A stretch of DNA of 64,000 nucleotides from Commensalibacter papalotli (GCF_947179115.1 NZ_CAMXCI010000001.1:682001-746000), one strand, 5' to 3'. Shown: positions 8,508 through 17,440, counted from the stretch's first letter. Notes: generated by a model not told the origin, from the letters alone. Program-made: numbers and translations.

Positions 8508-9329
8508 TTACTTATCCCATTTAGGTAAAATAGGATCAAGGTCGCCTTTTAATCGAACAGGTGCCACACGCAAAGCTGCCCCTGTTCTATCGTCTGTTTC
8601 AACGGCTAATCCACATAAGGTAGCAAGTCCTTCTGCTGGACTGAGACGCATACCAGACATTTTCGTGACAAACCGATAAATAGCGGCTTCTTTTTGCATT
8701 CCAATAACGCTATTATAATCCCCACACATTCCTGCATCCGTTTGAAACGCTGTACCAGAGGGTAAAATACGATAATCCGCAGTGGGAATATGGGTATGTG
8801 TTCCAACTACAACCGATACTTTGCCATCAAAATAATGTGCTAATGCTGCCTTTTCACTGGTAGCTTCGGCATGGATATCGATTAAAATAGCATGCACATC
8901 AATGCCAAAACGATATTTGGAAATTAGCTCCTCAATCATACGAAACGGATCATCCAACGGATCCATAAACAAACGACCCATCGCATTAATAACTAAAAGC
9001 TTTTTATTATTAGGCAACATATGAATATAATGCCCTGCCCCAGGAGTTTTAGGTGGATAATTCAAAGGGCGAATAATTTTGGGATTTTCGCGAATATAAG
9101 GAATGATATCTTTGCGATCCCAGCTGTGATTTCCAAGCGTAATAACATCTACACCTGCTTTGAATAAATCCTCTGCAATTGCAGGGGACAATCCAAAACC
9201 ATGACTAGCATTTTCTGCATTTGCAACAACAACATCGATAGCAAGTTTATTTTTTAATGCCGGCAATTCTTGAAGAACAACTTCTCTGCCACTGCGACCA
9301 ACAATATCTCCTAAAAAAACAATACGCAC
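8508..9329 (-). CDS. ymdB: YmdB-family metallophosphoesterase
   Basis: TIGR00282-type calcineurin-like phosphoesterase, about 273 residues; Bacillus YmdB has 2',3'-cyclic nucleotide phosphodiesterase activity. Metal-binding motifs are GDIVGRSGR, NAENASHGFG, TLGNHSWD and VGTHTHIPTAD. I place the start at the GTG at 9329 because RIVFLGDIVG follows at once and AAAGGG lies 6 bases upstream; a longer frame to 9386 has no family support. The start falls 10 bp after the stop of the cyclo-ligase gene, so the two are likely co-transcribed with 6S RNA and zapA upstream. Confidence 0.9.
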   Translation of the reverse strand: MRIVFLGDIVGRSGREVVLQELPALKNKLAIDVVVANAENASHGFGLSPAIAEDLFKAGVDVITLGNHSWDRKDIIPYIRENPKIIRPLNYPPKTPGAGHYIHMLPNNKKLLVINAMGRLFMDPLDDPFRMIEELISKYRFGIDVHAILIDIHAEATSEKAALAHYFDGKVSVVVGTHTHIPTADYRILPSGTAFQTDAGMCGDYNSVIGMQKEAAIYRFVTKMSGMRLSPAEGLATLCGLAVETDDRTGAALRVAPVRLKGDLDPILPKWDK

Positions 9330-9339
9330 AGTAAACCCT

Positions 9340-9909
9340 TTATATATAAATAATTTCTTGCTCTGTAATAATAACAGGCAACCCAAAGTCGAATCTCTCT
9401 GTTGGAACCTGTGTCACTTCTTGATAAGAAAACCCAACCCCAGCGCAATTTACCCCAGAAAATTGTTGTAAGGTACGATCATAATACCCACCACCATACC
9501 CCAGACGATTACCACAACGATCAAAAGCCATCAATGGAACTAAAATGAAATTCGGCTCGATAATGTCTGTATTTGGATGCATTGTTTTGTAACGCCCCTC
9601 TTGCATCGTTACTGTTGGAGACCACAAATGAAAACTTAGAGGATTTCCTTTGATAGGGGTTTTAGGTAGAGCAACTTGATAATTACATTGGATAAGTTGA
9701 TGCAGTAATGGGCGTAGATCAGCTTCATTATCCAATGGCCAAAAACAGGCAATAACGTCTTTTGTAGCACACGAGTTGCGAATAAACTTAACTATATTTT
9801 GGATGAGAAATGAAGTATATTGTTTATGATACTGATCCGACTGGCTTCTTAATAATTTAAGCCTATTTCGTAAATCACATTTTTCTTGTAAAATATCAAT
9901 CATTAACAT
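9340..9909 (-). CDS. fthC: 5-formyltetrahydrofolate cyclo-ligase
   Basis: Converts 5-formyl-THF to 5,10-methenyl-THF with ATP; also known as ygfA or fau. The roughly 189-residue protein has an N-terminal basic helix (EKCDLRNRLKLLR), the middle FWPLDNEADLRPLL, and the signature LVPLMAFDRCGNRLGYGGGYYDR. The start is taken at ATG 9909; ATG 9903 is also possible. Its position just downstream of 6S RNA and zapA is the classical ssrS-ygfA arrangement. In other bacteria this links folate metabolism to stationary phase and persistence. Confidence 0.93.
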   Translation of the reverse strand: MLMIDILQEKCDLRNRLKLLRSQSDQYHKQYTSFLIQNIVKFIRNSCATKDVIACFWPLDNEADLRPLLHQLIQCNYQVALPKTPIKGNPLSFHLWSPTVTMQEGRYKTMHPNTDIIEPNFILVPLMAFDRCGNRLGYGGGYYDRTLQQFSGVNCAGVGFSYQEVTQVPTERFDFGLPVIITEQEIIYI

Positions 9910-9924
9910 CAACTAATTTAAAAT

Positions 9925-10088
9925 GAAGCCACCTTAGCCGTCGGTTTATCAACTCTTCCAGACCTGTCAATACAGGTGGGTACCAGTATAACGAGACCAC
10001 GGTCACGACAGCGCCAGTTCCCTTGGAAGTGATTATCGGCCCGGGAGTATGTTTTACCTAACAAACCAGGCAGCCCCATAGCGGTATG
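9925..10088 (-). ncRNA. ssrS: 6S RNA
   Basis: The spacer between zapA and fthC, read on the minus strand, looks like 6S RNA: a 5' segment GGGGCTGCCTGGTTTGTTA, then CCGATAATC and GGGAACTGGCGC, a purine-rich central part and a 3' segment CCGACGGCTAAGGTGGC. The 5' TGGTTTGT can pair with the 3' strand (reverse complement CGGTTTAT) through Watson-Crick and G-U pairs, giving the closing stem of the long open hairpin. Spacer GC content is higher than that of its surroundings. 6S RNA binds sigma-70 RNA polymerase and mimics an open promoter. Ends are approximate. Confidence 0.85.
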
Positions 10089-10430
10089 TTATGATAGATT
10101 TAATTTTCCTGCAATAGATTCTGCGCGATCCGCAAGATCATTTAGGCTTTTTTTGAGTTCTTCGTTTTCTTGTTTAAGCTGTTTTAATTTTTGTTTATCT
10201 AACTGTTTTTCTAAATTGGTAATATAAATTTCCATATCATGTAATTTATCCGCTATTAACAAGCTGGCCAAAGCCAATATTCTACCTTCACCACTTTGCC
10301 CACCAATTTTACGAATCTGATCGATGTGTTGTTCTACGACTTTTGCCATTGCTTGCAAGTGAGGCTCTTGTCCATCCGTGCATCCAACTGTATATCCATA
10401 CCCATTAATAGAAATCGTTACCTGCGCCAT
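10089..10430 (-). CDS. zapA: Cell division protein ZapA
   Basis: A 113-residue FtsZ-ring-associated protein. It begins with the typical MAQVTISINGYGYTVGCTDGQEPHL beta-hairpin region, followed by the helix HIDQIRKIGG...RILALASLLIADKL and a C-terminal coiled coil (roughly residues 70-105, rich in K, Q, E and L). It promotes FtsZ bundling in the cytosol. The neighbours, a small acidic coiled-coil gene 24 bp upstream and 6S RNA immediately downstream, match alphaproteobacterial zapA loci. Confidence 0.92.
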   Translation of the reverse strand: MAQVTISINGYGYTVGCTDGQEPHLQAMAKVVEQHIDQIRKIGGQSGEGRILALASLLIADKLHDMEIYITNLEKQLDKQKLKQLKQENEELKKSLNDLADRAESIAGKLNLS

Positions 10431-10454
10431 TTATTAATTCTCTAATGTTTTAAA

Positions 10455-10709
10455 TTATTCTACGCTATCAAATTGTTGTAATATATCTTGCATACGTGAA
10501 ATCAATATATCTAAATTCGCAAGAACAACATCTTTATTATTTAAATCAGGTTCTGTATTTAACTGATTTTTTTGCTCTTCTAAAAAATTTTCTATATAAT
10601 TAAGTGCTTTTTCCAAACGTTGTTCAGAAGGATTCATCGTATGGGATGAAGGAGACAACTCTATATTATCATCTTGTACATTGATATTCATCGTGTCTGA
10701 TTGCACCAC
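10455..10709 (-). CDS. Small acidic protein upstream of zapA, function unknown
   Basis: An 84-residue protein, acidic, with a helical stretch EQRLEKALNYIENFLEEQKNQ and a second helix near the C-terminus, so it is probably a cytosolic helical protein. I start it at the GTG at 10709 because an AAGGGGG ribosome binding site lies about 10 bases upstream on the minus strand; an ATG six codons later has no such site. It is placed 24 bp before zapA, so it is probably co-transcribed. A role near division is only suggested by position. Confidence 0.65.
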   Translation of the reverse strand: MVQSDTMNINVQDDNIELSPSSHTMNPSEQRLEKALNYIENFLEEQKNQLNTEPDLNNKDVVLANLDILISRMQDILQQFDSVE

Positions 10710-10840
10710 GTCTTTTGTACCCCCTTGTTATTATAGCTAACAAATAACTTTACTATTTTCTAAAGGTTCTCTATCTAAATATTTATTACATTAAAAGCTA
10801 ATCAAATACATAATTATTGTAACCAAAACTTTTTATAATA

Positions 10841-11332
10841 ATGACAGAAAATCCTTATACTTTTCTACAAAAAAAAATATTCACAACATCATTAAATAAT
10901 TATTTAATGCGAACACAAACACCTTGTTTTATTGTAAACCATTTTGCACATATTTACTTTATTGCAGAGATTGCCAAAAAAACAAGTTATATTATACAAA
11001 ATACTCAAAAAATAGCCCCCTGCGTTTACCTCCTATCCCCTCCAAATGCTATAACATACATAGGTGTCCGCTGGTGGTTATCATTTATAAATAAAGCAGT
11101 GGATATATTGCATCAATATTCTGTTATTCATATTTTGGATTGCTTTGACCATGCTGGATTAGCCATGGCATCCCTTAGAATGGGGCAAAAACATATTTTT
11201 TTCGAATCGAAATCTAGCCAATTTAACACGATACAAAATCGTGCCCAAACACTAGGAGCTACTATTTGGCACACTAAACCGAATACGTTTAATTTATTAG
11301 ATTTGAACTTTAAGTATAATCACCTCATTTAA
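10841..11332 (+). CDS. Conserved-looking protein of unknown function upstream of fbaB
   Basis: A 163-residue protein I do not recognise by domain. It has an alpha/beta look with the segments CVYLLSPPNAITYIGVRWW, HILDCFDHAGLAMASLRMGQKHIFF and RAQTLGATIWHTKP, that is, beta strands followed by small-residue helices as in a single Rossmann-like half. No signal peptide or membrane helix is evident. It lies 98 bp before the class I aldolase on the same strand and may share its transcript. My impression that acetic acid bacteria keep a similar gene here is from memory and unverified. Confidence 0.6.
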   Translation: MTENPYTFLQKKIFTTSLNNYLMRTQTPCFIVNHFAHIYFIAEIAKKTSYIIQNTQKIAPCVYLLSPPNAITYIGVRWWLSFINKAVDILHQYSVIHILDCFDHAGLAMASLRMGQKHIFFESKSSQFNTIQNRAQTLGATIWHTKPNTFNLLDLNFKYNHLI

Positions 11333-11430
11333 AATATATCTACTTGATGCTCACTATAATATGAATGGCCTTTTTAAACAAACAGTAATAAGTTTCGTGT
11401 ATATCTTAAATTCTAAACAGGTAATTAAGC

Positions 11431-12348
11431 ATGAAACTAACCCCTCAAGTGAAGCGTATCCTTGAAAATTATGAAGCCGATAACGCAGCAACAAAAAACA
11501 ATCTGACACGTCTTTTAATGCACGGTAAACTTGGTGGTACAGGAAAATTACTTATTCTGCCTGTGGATCAAGGCATGGAACATGGGCCTGCACGCTCATT
11601 TGCTGCCAATCCCGCGGCATATGACCCACATTATCATTATCAAATGGCGATTGATGCTGGCTTAAGTGCTTACGCAGCACCTTTAGGTGCTTTGGAATGT
11701 GGTGCTTTTACATATGGCAGTCAAATCCCTACTATTTTAAAACTTAACAATGCAAACAGTTTAAATGACGTCAAAAATCAAGCTATCACTGGTTCTGTTA
11801 AAGAAGCCTTGCGTTTAGGATGTATTGGTATTGGTTACACCATCTATCCCGGCAGTGATTATTGTTATGAACAAATGGATATCTTACAAAATTTAATCCA
11901 AGAAGCCAAAGACGCAGGATTACTTGCTGTTGTATGGAGTTATCCTAGAGGAGGCCCATTCCTTGATAAAGCAGGTGAAACTGCTGTTGATATTTGTGCT
12001 TATGCTGCACATATCGCTGCTCAAATGGGTGCGCATATCATTAAAGTTAAACCCCCTTCAGATCATTTATGTTTAGGGGCTGCTAAAAAAGTATATGAAG
12101 ATCAAAAAATTGATATTTCAACACTTGCGAAACGCACTGAACATATTATGCAATCCGCATTTGCTGGTCGACGTTTAGTTCTGTTCTCAGGTGGTGAGCA
12201 AACCAGTGAAGAAACATTATTTAATACGTTCCAAGGACTTAATGATGGTGGTGCAAGTGGTGCCATCATCGGGCGTAATACATTCCAACGCAAACGTGAA
12301 GATGCCTTGGCAATGCTAGATAAAATTATTAATATTTTCAAAAGCTAA
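11431..12348 (+). CDS. fbaB: Class I fructose-bisphosphate aldolase (DhnA/FbaB type)
   Basis: Schiff-base aldolase cleaving fructose 1,6-bisphosphate to two triose phosphates; 305 residues. Motifs include LILPVDQGMEHGPARSFAAN near residue 45, GYTIYPGSDYCYEQM, the active-site lysine segment AHIIKVKPPS near 205, and the phosphate loop LVLFSGGEQ followed by GASGAIIGRNTFQR. The active-site Lys and Tyr region fits the archaeal-type class I family rather than vertebrate class I. It serves glycolysis, gluconeogenesis or the pentose phosphate cycle; pckA in this window fits a gluconeogenic use. Confidence 0.93.
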   Translation: MKLTPQVKRILENYEADNAATKNNLTRLLMHGKLGGTGKLLILPVDQGMEHGPARSFAANPAAYDPHYHYQMAIDAGLSAYAAPLGALECGAFTYGSQIPTILKLNNANSLNDVKNQAITGSVKEALRLGCIGIGYTIYPGSDYCYEQMDILQNLIQEAKDAGLLAVVWSYPRGGPFLDKAGETAVDICAYAAHIAAQMGAHIIKVKPPSDHLCLGAAKKVYEDQKIDISTLAKRTEHIMQSAFAGRRLVLFSGGEQTSEETLFNTFQGLNDGGASGAIIGRNTFQRKREDALAMLDKIINIFKS

Positions 12349-12370
12349 TTTGAGCCATTTATATACTGTA

Positions 12371-12404
12371 TTATAACAAGGAGGTTTAAACTTCCTTGTT
12401 ATAA
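12371..12404 (+). terminator. Hairpin after fbaB, possible terminator
   Basis: TTATAACAAGGA (12371-12382) and TCCTTGTTATAA (12393-12404) form a perfect 12-bp stem, with a palindromic GTTTAAAC between them. It lies 23 bp after the fbaB stop. A T-run is missing on the plus strand, so efficiency is uncertain. Confidence 0.5.
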
Positions 12405-13148
12405 AATTTCATAATAAACAGAAGCTCTGTATATAAGATTTCCAATATAATTATCTTTACAGTCTTTATTTGATTATAAAATCATAATTCTTTCTGCTTT
12501 ATGCCGAAATCTTATTTTTTTTTGATACTGTCATATCTTGTAAACACCAAACTGCATTTACTCAATTATTACCAAACTCAGCGTTTATTTCTTTTTACTT
12601 TCTACTAGAGTGTAAACTACAAAGTATATGATAAGTTAAATCTATTTTTTTCTGAAAAACCTTGGGGTAATTTAGTCATAAATTCTTGATTTAAAACGCC
12701 ATCCCGTACTTGATATGCTTATATGAAATGTTGATTAATAGGCTCTTTAGTATATTAAAACTATACATTATATATACAGCAGTGAAAATAAATATCATAC
12801 CAAGACAAGATCAATAAGTTGTTCATTTTCTTTGATAACCAAACTTGATGCTATACATAATGCTTTCAATAAATAGCAAAATTGATAATATTTAATAAAA
12901 AACATATATAAACCGACCTATATACATTCCAACTAAACCAATCAAATAAATTTATAAACAGTTTTTCTAGGGTATAATAATCATTAAAAAAGCAAAGTTT
13001 TGAACTTTAAGCAAAATATATTTAAATAATATAATTCAGCATAGATTATACTAACTTTTAAAATCGACTTTAGTAAAATAAACATTTCCCATTTTCTGAT
13101 TTCATGTTGACCAGATACTTTAACTAAACCGACCAACAGAATATAATA
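12405..13148. other. Gap with no intact gene; possible decayed coding remnant
   Basis: About 740 bases of AT-rich sequence without an intact gene, lying downstream of gtrB on its strand. On the minus strand, short open stretches in different frames read like protein, for example 12617-12718 (QVRDGVLNQEFMTKLPQGF...) and a stretch ending at 12795 (FCYLLKALCIASSLVIKEN...). In gtr clusters a third, serotype-specific membrane glycosyltransferase often follows gtrB, so a decayed third gene is conceivable. I cannot identify homology by eye, and AT-rich DNA gives chance frames of this size. Confidence 0.3.
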
Positions 13149-14132
13149 CTAAAATTTTCCTATGGTTTCATCAATAAAAAATTTAGGGCGCTGTTTTGTT
13201 TCTATATAAATTTTTCCAATATATTCACCAATTACACCTAAAGACAAAAGCTGTACACCGCTTAAGAAGAAAATTGAAATGATAAGTGAAGACCATCCCT
13301 GAACAGCAAATCCACCAATTTTACTAATGACTCCATAGAACATTGAAATTATTGCCAAAATACAGGTTCCAAACCCTAAAATAGCGATTAATCTTAAGGG
13401 AAAAACAGAAAATGAGGTGATAGCTTCAATTGCTAAACTTAATAACTTAAAAAACGAATATTTTGTTTGACCATCAATTCGTTCTTGACGCGCGTAAAAA
13501 ACTTTATCGCTTTTAAAACCAATTAAAGGCAAGACACCACGTATATATAAATTTTGTTCTTTATATTCTAATAAACAATGAATGGCACGCTTACTTAATA
13601 AACGATATTCTGAGTGATTAGGAATATGATTAACACCCATCAAATTCATCAATTTATAAAACATATTAGCAGTATTACGTTTAAATATACTATCCTTTGA
13701 GCGATCATCACGAACACCATATACAATCTCATTACCCTGCATATATTTATCGATCATTTGCTCTATACAATTTAAATCATCTTGCAAGTCAACATCAACA
13801 CTAATACTGACATCCGTATTTATAGAGGTCAACCCTGCTAACATTGCCACTCGTTGTCCTTGATTTCTTGAAAGTTTCAAACCTCGAACATGTAGCATTT
13901 CCTCGCCTGCTTGTTTAATTTGAAACCAAGTATTATCGGTACTGCCATCATCTATAAATAGAATATAACTATCATTTTTAATTTTTTTCTTTGCAATCAA
14001 ATCATTGATAACTTTAGATAACTCAGTTACTCCACGAGAAAATGCTTCTGCTTCATTATAACAAGGAACAACGATTGCTAAAGACGGAATCTCTGAACGA
14101 ACTGTATTTTGATTAATAATATCGTTATTCAT
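13149..14132 (-). CDS. gtrB: GtrB-like bactoprenol glycosyltransferase
   Basis: Family 2 glycosyltransferase, about 327 residues, with two C-terminal membrane helices (roughly 225-310), the DPM1/GtrB/ArnC architecture. The GT2 domain shows VVPCYNEAEAF, FIDDGSTDNTW, the DVDLQDDLN metal site and GVRDDRSKD. It should load a sugar from a nucleotide donor onto undecaprenyl phosphate on the inner face of the cytoplasmic membrane. The start is taken at the ATG at 14132, which overlaps the gtrA stop in an ATGA arrangement; an in-frame TTG at 14144 is less likely. No gene for a sugar-transferring third partner is intact next to it. Confidence 0.9.
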   Translation of the reverse strand: MNNDIINQNTVRSEIPSLAIVVPCYNEAEAFSRGVTELSKVINDLIAKKKIKNDSYILFIDDGSTDNTWFQIKQAGEEMLHVRGLKLSRNQGQRVAMLAGLTSINTDVSISVDVDLQDDLNCIEQMIDKYMQGNEIVYGVRDDRSKDSIFKRNTANMFYKLMNLMGVNHIPNHSEYRLLSKRAIHCLLEYKEQNLYIRGVLPLIGFKSDKVFYARQERIDGQTKYSFFKLLSLAIEAITSFSVFPLRLIAILGFGTCILAIISMFYGVISKIGGFAVQGWSSLIISIFFLSGVQLLSLGVIGEYIGKIYIETKQRPKFFIDETIGKF

Positions 14133-14554
14133 TTCATCACCCAAAATTTATTTAAAATAAAACCAGTTACCGTATAAAATCCCATACCACATAACTGTGC
14201 AAGATATACCTCGAGGTATGCTTTATACTGAGGTAGATATATTTTCTCAGGAAAAACCATTAAAAAACTTTTCATTGCAACTAAATTAACAAGATACGCT
14301 ATGAAACAAGCCGTGAAAAATTTTACAAGGCTTCTAAAACTTAATTTTGCTGAAAATGTAAAAAGTGAATTTACAATAAAACTAAAAATAATACCAACAA
14401 GATATCCTGTTGCATTAGATACATAGAGGTTAACACCACTGTGCATCAAAGCAAAAATAACGATCATAGTTAGCAACGTATTAGCAACACCAACCACGAT
14501 ATATTTACTAAAGAGAACCCACATTTTATCAGCTTTACAAATGAAACAGATCAT
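14129..14554 (-). CDS. gtrA: GtrA-family membrane protein (putative lipid-linked sugar flippase)
   Basis: A 141-residue protein with four predicted membrane helices, as in the GtrA/DPMS family that is thought to flip undecaprenyl-phosphate sugars. Family features are FSKYIVVGVANTLLTM at the start, NATGYLVGIIFSFIVNSLFTF in the middle and FILNKFWVMK at the end. An internal ATG at 14524 (MWVLFSK) would remove a ten-residue Cys-containing head and is an alternative start. It is translationally coupled to gtrB by a 4-bp ATGA overlap, which supports a joint role in surface glycan decoration. Confidence 0.88.
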   Translation of the reverse strand: MICFICKADKMWVLFSKYIVVGVANTLLTMIVIFALMHSGVNLYVSNATGYLVGIIFSFIVNSLFTFSAKLSFRSLVKFFTACFIAYLVNLVAMKSFLMVFPEKIYLPQYKAYLEVYLAQLCGMGFYTVTGFILNKFWVMK

Positions 14555-14767
14555 TTGTTATAAATCACATTTCAAACAAAGAAAAAATACCTAATCGTAA
14601 AATACATGATTTACAAAGCGATAAAACTATTCCTAGTGATAAAACAATAACAATTCAGTTATATTTGTATGATATAATTTTGATTCAAATTGGATTAATT
14701 GACATAATAGATATAACGATATTTTTATATCTATCTTATTTACATATCCCAAAACATTGAGAAGATT

Positions 14768-15406
14768 ATGAACCCTTGTGAGCTTTATCTGATAACCCCT
14801 CCCTCTTTTACAGCTTTAGAATTTAAACCTCTGCTTATCCAAGCCTTAGAGGCTGGTCCTGTTGCTGCTGTTCAACTAAGATTAAAAGATGTTTCAGACG
14901 ATGAAATACGTAAGGCAATTGATGTTTTACAACCTATTGTCCAAGACAGAAATATTGCGTTTATCCTTAATGATCGTCCAGATTTAGCAAAAGAATATCG
15001 TTGCGATGGCGCCCATATTGGAATGGATGACACCCCTATTGAGCTAGCAAGGTCACAACTAGGGGATGATCTACAGTTAGGTGTTTCATGTTATGATAGT
15101 CGTGATATGGCTATGAAGGCAGGAGAAGGCGGCGCTGATTATATTGCCTTTGGTGCATTTTTTCCAACAATATCCAAAGATACCGATGTTAGAGCCCCCA
15201 TAGAGTTATTAAGCTGGTGGTCAGAAATGATGGAATTACCAGTCGTTGCAATTGGTGGAATAACTCCAGACAATTGCAAACCATTAGTTCAAGCTGGTGC
15301 TGATTTCCTATCTGTGATTGGAGCAGTTTGGAGACACCCAGAAGGGCCTGAAAAAGGAGTTCAAAGTATGTTAAAAGCTATCGAAGACGCTCAAAAAGAA
15401 AGGTAA
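14768..15406 (+). CDS. thiE: Thiamine phosphate synthase (ThiE-like)
   Basis: TIM-barrel enzyme, 212 residues, expected to join HMP-PP and HET-P to thiamine phosphate. It shows AVQLRLKDVSDDE (substrate Arg/Lys), FILNDRPDLAKEYRCDGAHIG, ADYIAFGAFFPTISK and VVAIGGITPDNCKPLVQAGADFLSV, which match the diphosphate- and phosphate-binding loops. No other thi gene or TPP riboswitch sequence was seen beside it. A TenI-like role cannot be excluded, but the ND(R)xDLA motif favours ThiE. Confidence 0.85.
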   Translation: MNPCELYLITPPSFTALEFKPLLIQALEAGPVAAVQLRLKDVSDDEIRKAIDVLQPIVQDRNIAFILNDRPDLAKEYRCDGAHIGMDDTPIELARSQLGDDLQLGVSCYDSRDMAMKAGEGGADYIAFGAFFPTISKDTDVRAPIELLSWWSEMMELPVVAIGGITPDNCKPLVQAGADFLSVIGAVWRHPEGPEKGVQSMLKAIEDAQKER

Positions 15407-15415
15407 CTCTCTCTT

Positions 15416-15463
15416 TTTATGCTTTCTGTGAATAATTGAAAAACAATTCACAGAAAGCATAAA
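15416..15463. terminator. Bidirectional terminator between thiE and fasciclin gene
   Basis: An 18-bp perfect inverted repeat (15416-15433 with 15446-15463, loop of 12 bases) sits between two convergent genes. T-rich sequence flanks it on the plus-strand left side and A/T-rich sequence on the right. Confidence 0.75.
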
Positions 15464-15467
15464 TTTC

Positions 15468-16202
15468 TTATGGAACTAGGTTAAGCAGACCTTGACTGAC
15501 ATATAAAGTGCCATTTGATTGAGGAATACCATTCACCCAAATCTTGTTAACTTGCCCTACTTTATTTTTTGTTACAAACTCACCTGTTTGAGGATCAATA
15601 GTTACAGTTAACTTTTGATTGTAAAAAGTAGTAAGCTCAACAGAGCCTCCATTTTTCAAAGCTAACGCTCTTAATTTAGCAGGAGGATAATTACCCAGAA
15701 CAATTGTATATGCCATTAACTGTTTCAACAGAAACTCATTTTGTACATCCATTAAAGAGCCTTCAACTGCGAAAGACGGATGTTCCATAGGGTGATTTGG
15801 TACAGCAAAAAGCGTATAAGGTCCTTGGCGCTCTACCAATGCTAACAACCCTGTTTTCTGCAATGCTTGCTTGTAATCCCCTAATACAACAGAAGCACGC
15901 AAAGTCTGATCCAAAGTTTCATCAACATAAACAGGCATGTCAGGTATAGGGAAATCTTTTGGCCCTGTATAGGCAGGGATAAAATAAGATTGTGTATTCC
16001 CCTTAACAAAATAAGTATCTTTTTTAGCAGTATGACGACAATACCATGAGGGGGTACCTTCCCACTGACATTCACGCTCATGTTCTGGAACGCCACCACA
16101 TCCAGCCAAAGCAAGCAAGCCTGCCATCCCCAAAAGGCCACCCATAACGGATTTTCTTTTTTTATACATGACAACAAGACCCTTTGTTACTGATTGTGAC
16201 AT
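15468..16202 (-). CDS. Fasciclin (FAS1) domain lipoprotein
   Basis: A 244-residue secreted protein with a basic N-terminus and hydrophobic segment GGLLGMAGLLALAGC ending in a lipobox, so it is likely lipidated at Cys. The FAS1/beta-Ig-H3 domain spans about residues 95-240, with ALQKTGLLALVERQGPYTLFAVPNHPM, LKQLMAYTIVLGNYPPAKL and the final VNKIWVNGIPQSNGTLYVSQGLL. FAS1 domains mediate adhesion or protein contacts. ATG 16202 has a good AAGGGA ribosome binding site; an internal ATG at 16169 would also leave a complete signal. No functional partner is evident nearby. Confidence 0.85.
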   Translation of the reverse strand: MSQSVTKGLVVMYKKRKSVMGGLLGMAGLLALAGCGGVPEHERECQWEGTPSWYCRHTAKKDTYFVKGNTQSYFIPAYTGPKDFPIPDMPVYVDETLDQTLRASVVLGDYKQALQKTGLLALVERQGPYTLFAVPNHPMEHPSFAVEGSLMDVQNEFLLKQLMAYTIVLGNYPPAKLRALALKNGGSVELTTFYNQKLTVTIDPQTGEFVTKNKVGQVNKIWVNGIPQSNGTLYVSQGLLNLVP

Positions 16203-16330
16203 TTTTATTCCCTTAAAGAACCATTAAAATGAGCGTTACCATTCTTTGGTATCTAGCTTTATCTTTTATCAACCATTTCGACAAGGTCTCAATACTATTT
16301 TTCTGAATGTTTTTAAATATAAAACACACT

Positions 16331-17320
16331 TTATATCCATAAAATATCTCGGATATTTTTAGCCCCCGTTGCCAGCATAACTAATCGATCAACCCCCATC
16401 GCAATACCTGAACAAGGTGGCATCTTGGATAATCCTTGTAAAAAAGCCTCATCCATTTCCCATTGAGGTGCCTCAGGATATAAAACCGCTCTTTTACTTC
16501 GATCTGTAATAAAACGTTTTCTTTGTTCTATGGGATCGGTCAACTCTTCGAATGCATTTGCCAACTCCAACCCTCCAGCATACAGCTCAAAACGTAATGC
16601 AACACGATGATCATGAGGATCAATTTTAGCCAAAGCTGCTTGTTGAACAGGCCAATGTGTTAAAAATGTTGGGCGATCCCTTCCAATATTAGGCTCAATT
16701 TTATCCAGTAATAACCTAAAAAACAAATCTTCCCATGTTTCATGATCTCGCAAGTTATAGCCAACAGCATCAGCTAATCTGCGCTCATCATCAAGCAATG
16801 ATAAAATATCAACACCGACAAACTTCTGAAAAGCTTCTTGAATAGTTAGCTTTTCAAATGGGATGTCAAAACGAATCTTTTGGTTTTGATAATTTATCTC
16901 ACAAGGCAACAAATTCTTACAAAGTTGTTCTGTTTCATTCATTAACTCAGTTAAAGAACAATAAGGATGATACCATTCTAACATTGTAAATTCAGGAGAA
17001 TGGTTTGGCCCGCCTTCTTTATTACGCCATACTCTGGCAAGCTGATAAACGGGTTGATGCAATTCAGCCATAATACGTTTCATGGCGAATTCAGGACTTG
17101 TATGTAAAAATAAAATCCGTTTTTCTCCGTATGGAGTCTCATAAATTGTATGGAAAGGATTCAAGTGCACTTCTTCGCCAGGTGCTTGGACCAAATAAGA
17201 AGTCTCAACTTCTAAATAATCTTTGGCATCAAAAAAACTTCTGATGGCCTTTATCATCAACTGCCTGCGTTTTAACAAAGGCAAGCGATCTACAAGAGAG
17301 GCACAATCTGATTGATTCAC
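16331..17320 (-). CDS. epmA: EF-P--(R)-beta-lysine ligase
   Basis: A class II lysyl-tRNA synthetase paralogue (GenX/PoxA/YjeA) of 329 residues that lacks the N-terminal anticodon-binding domain. Catalytic-core motifs visible are FLHTSPEFAMKRIM, the class II motif 2 QLARVWRNKEGGPNHSPEFTMLEWY, and motif 3 CSGIAMGVDRLVMLATG. It attaches beta-lysine to the conserved lysine of EF-P. Its place next to epmB and efp, on the opposite strand with a shared 120-bp divergent promoter region, supports EpmA rather than an ordinary LysRS. Confidence 0.93.
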   Translation of the reverse strand: MNQSDCASLVDRLPLLKRRQLMIKAIRSFFDAKDYLEVETSYLVQAPGEEVHLNPFHTIYETPYGEKRILFLHTSPEFAMKRIMAELHQPVYQLARVWRNKEGGPNHSPEFTMLEWYHPYCSLTELMNETEQLCKNLLPCEINYQNQKIRFDIPFEKLTIQEAFQKFVGVDILSLLDDERRLADAVGYNLRDHETWEDLFFRLLLDKIEPNIGRDRPTFLTHWPVQQAALAKIDPHDHRVALRFELYAGGLELANAFEELTDPIEQRKRFITDRSKRAVLYPEAPQWEMDEAFLQGLSKMPPCSGIAMGVDRLVMLATGAKNIRDILWI

Positions 17321-17440
17321 TATAAAAGAGTCCTTGTATTTCTCTTAATTTGCTTTACATCTTTTTAATCATTATGCGATTTTTTCATTTAGATAAAACG
17401 AATTTTTACAAATACACACAAAACAAAGTCCTGTTTACTA

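Noticed and set aside
14555..14767. TPP riboswitch upstream of thiE
   Set aside because: I see no CTGAGA-type thi-box motif and no conserved stem set; the spacer is AT-rich throughout.
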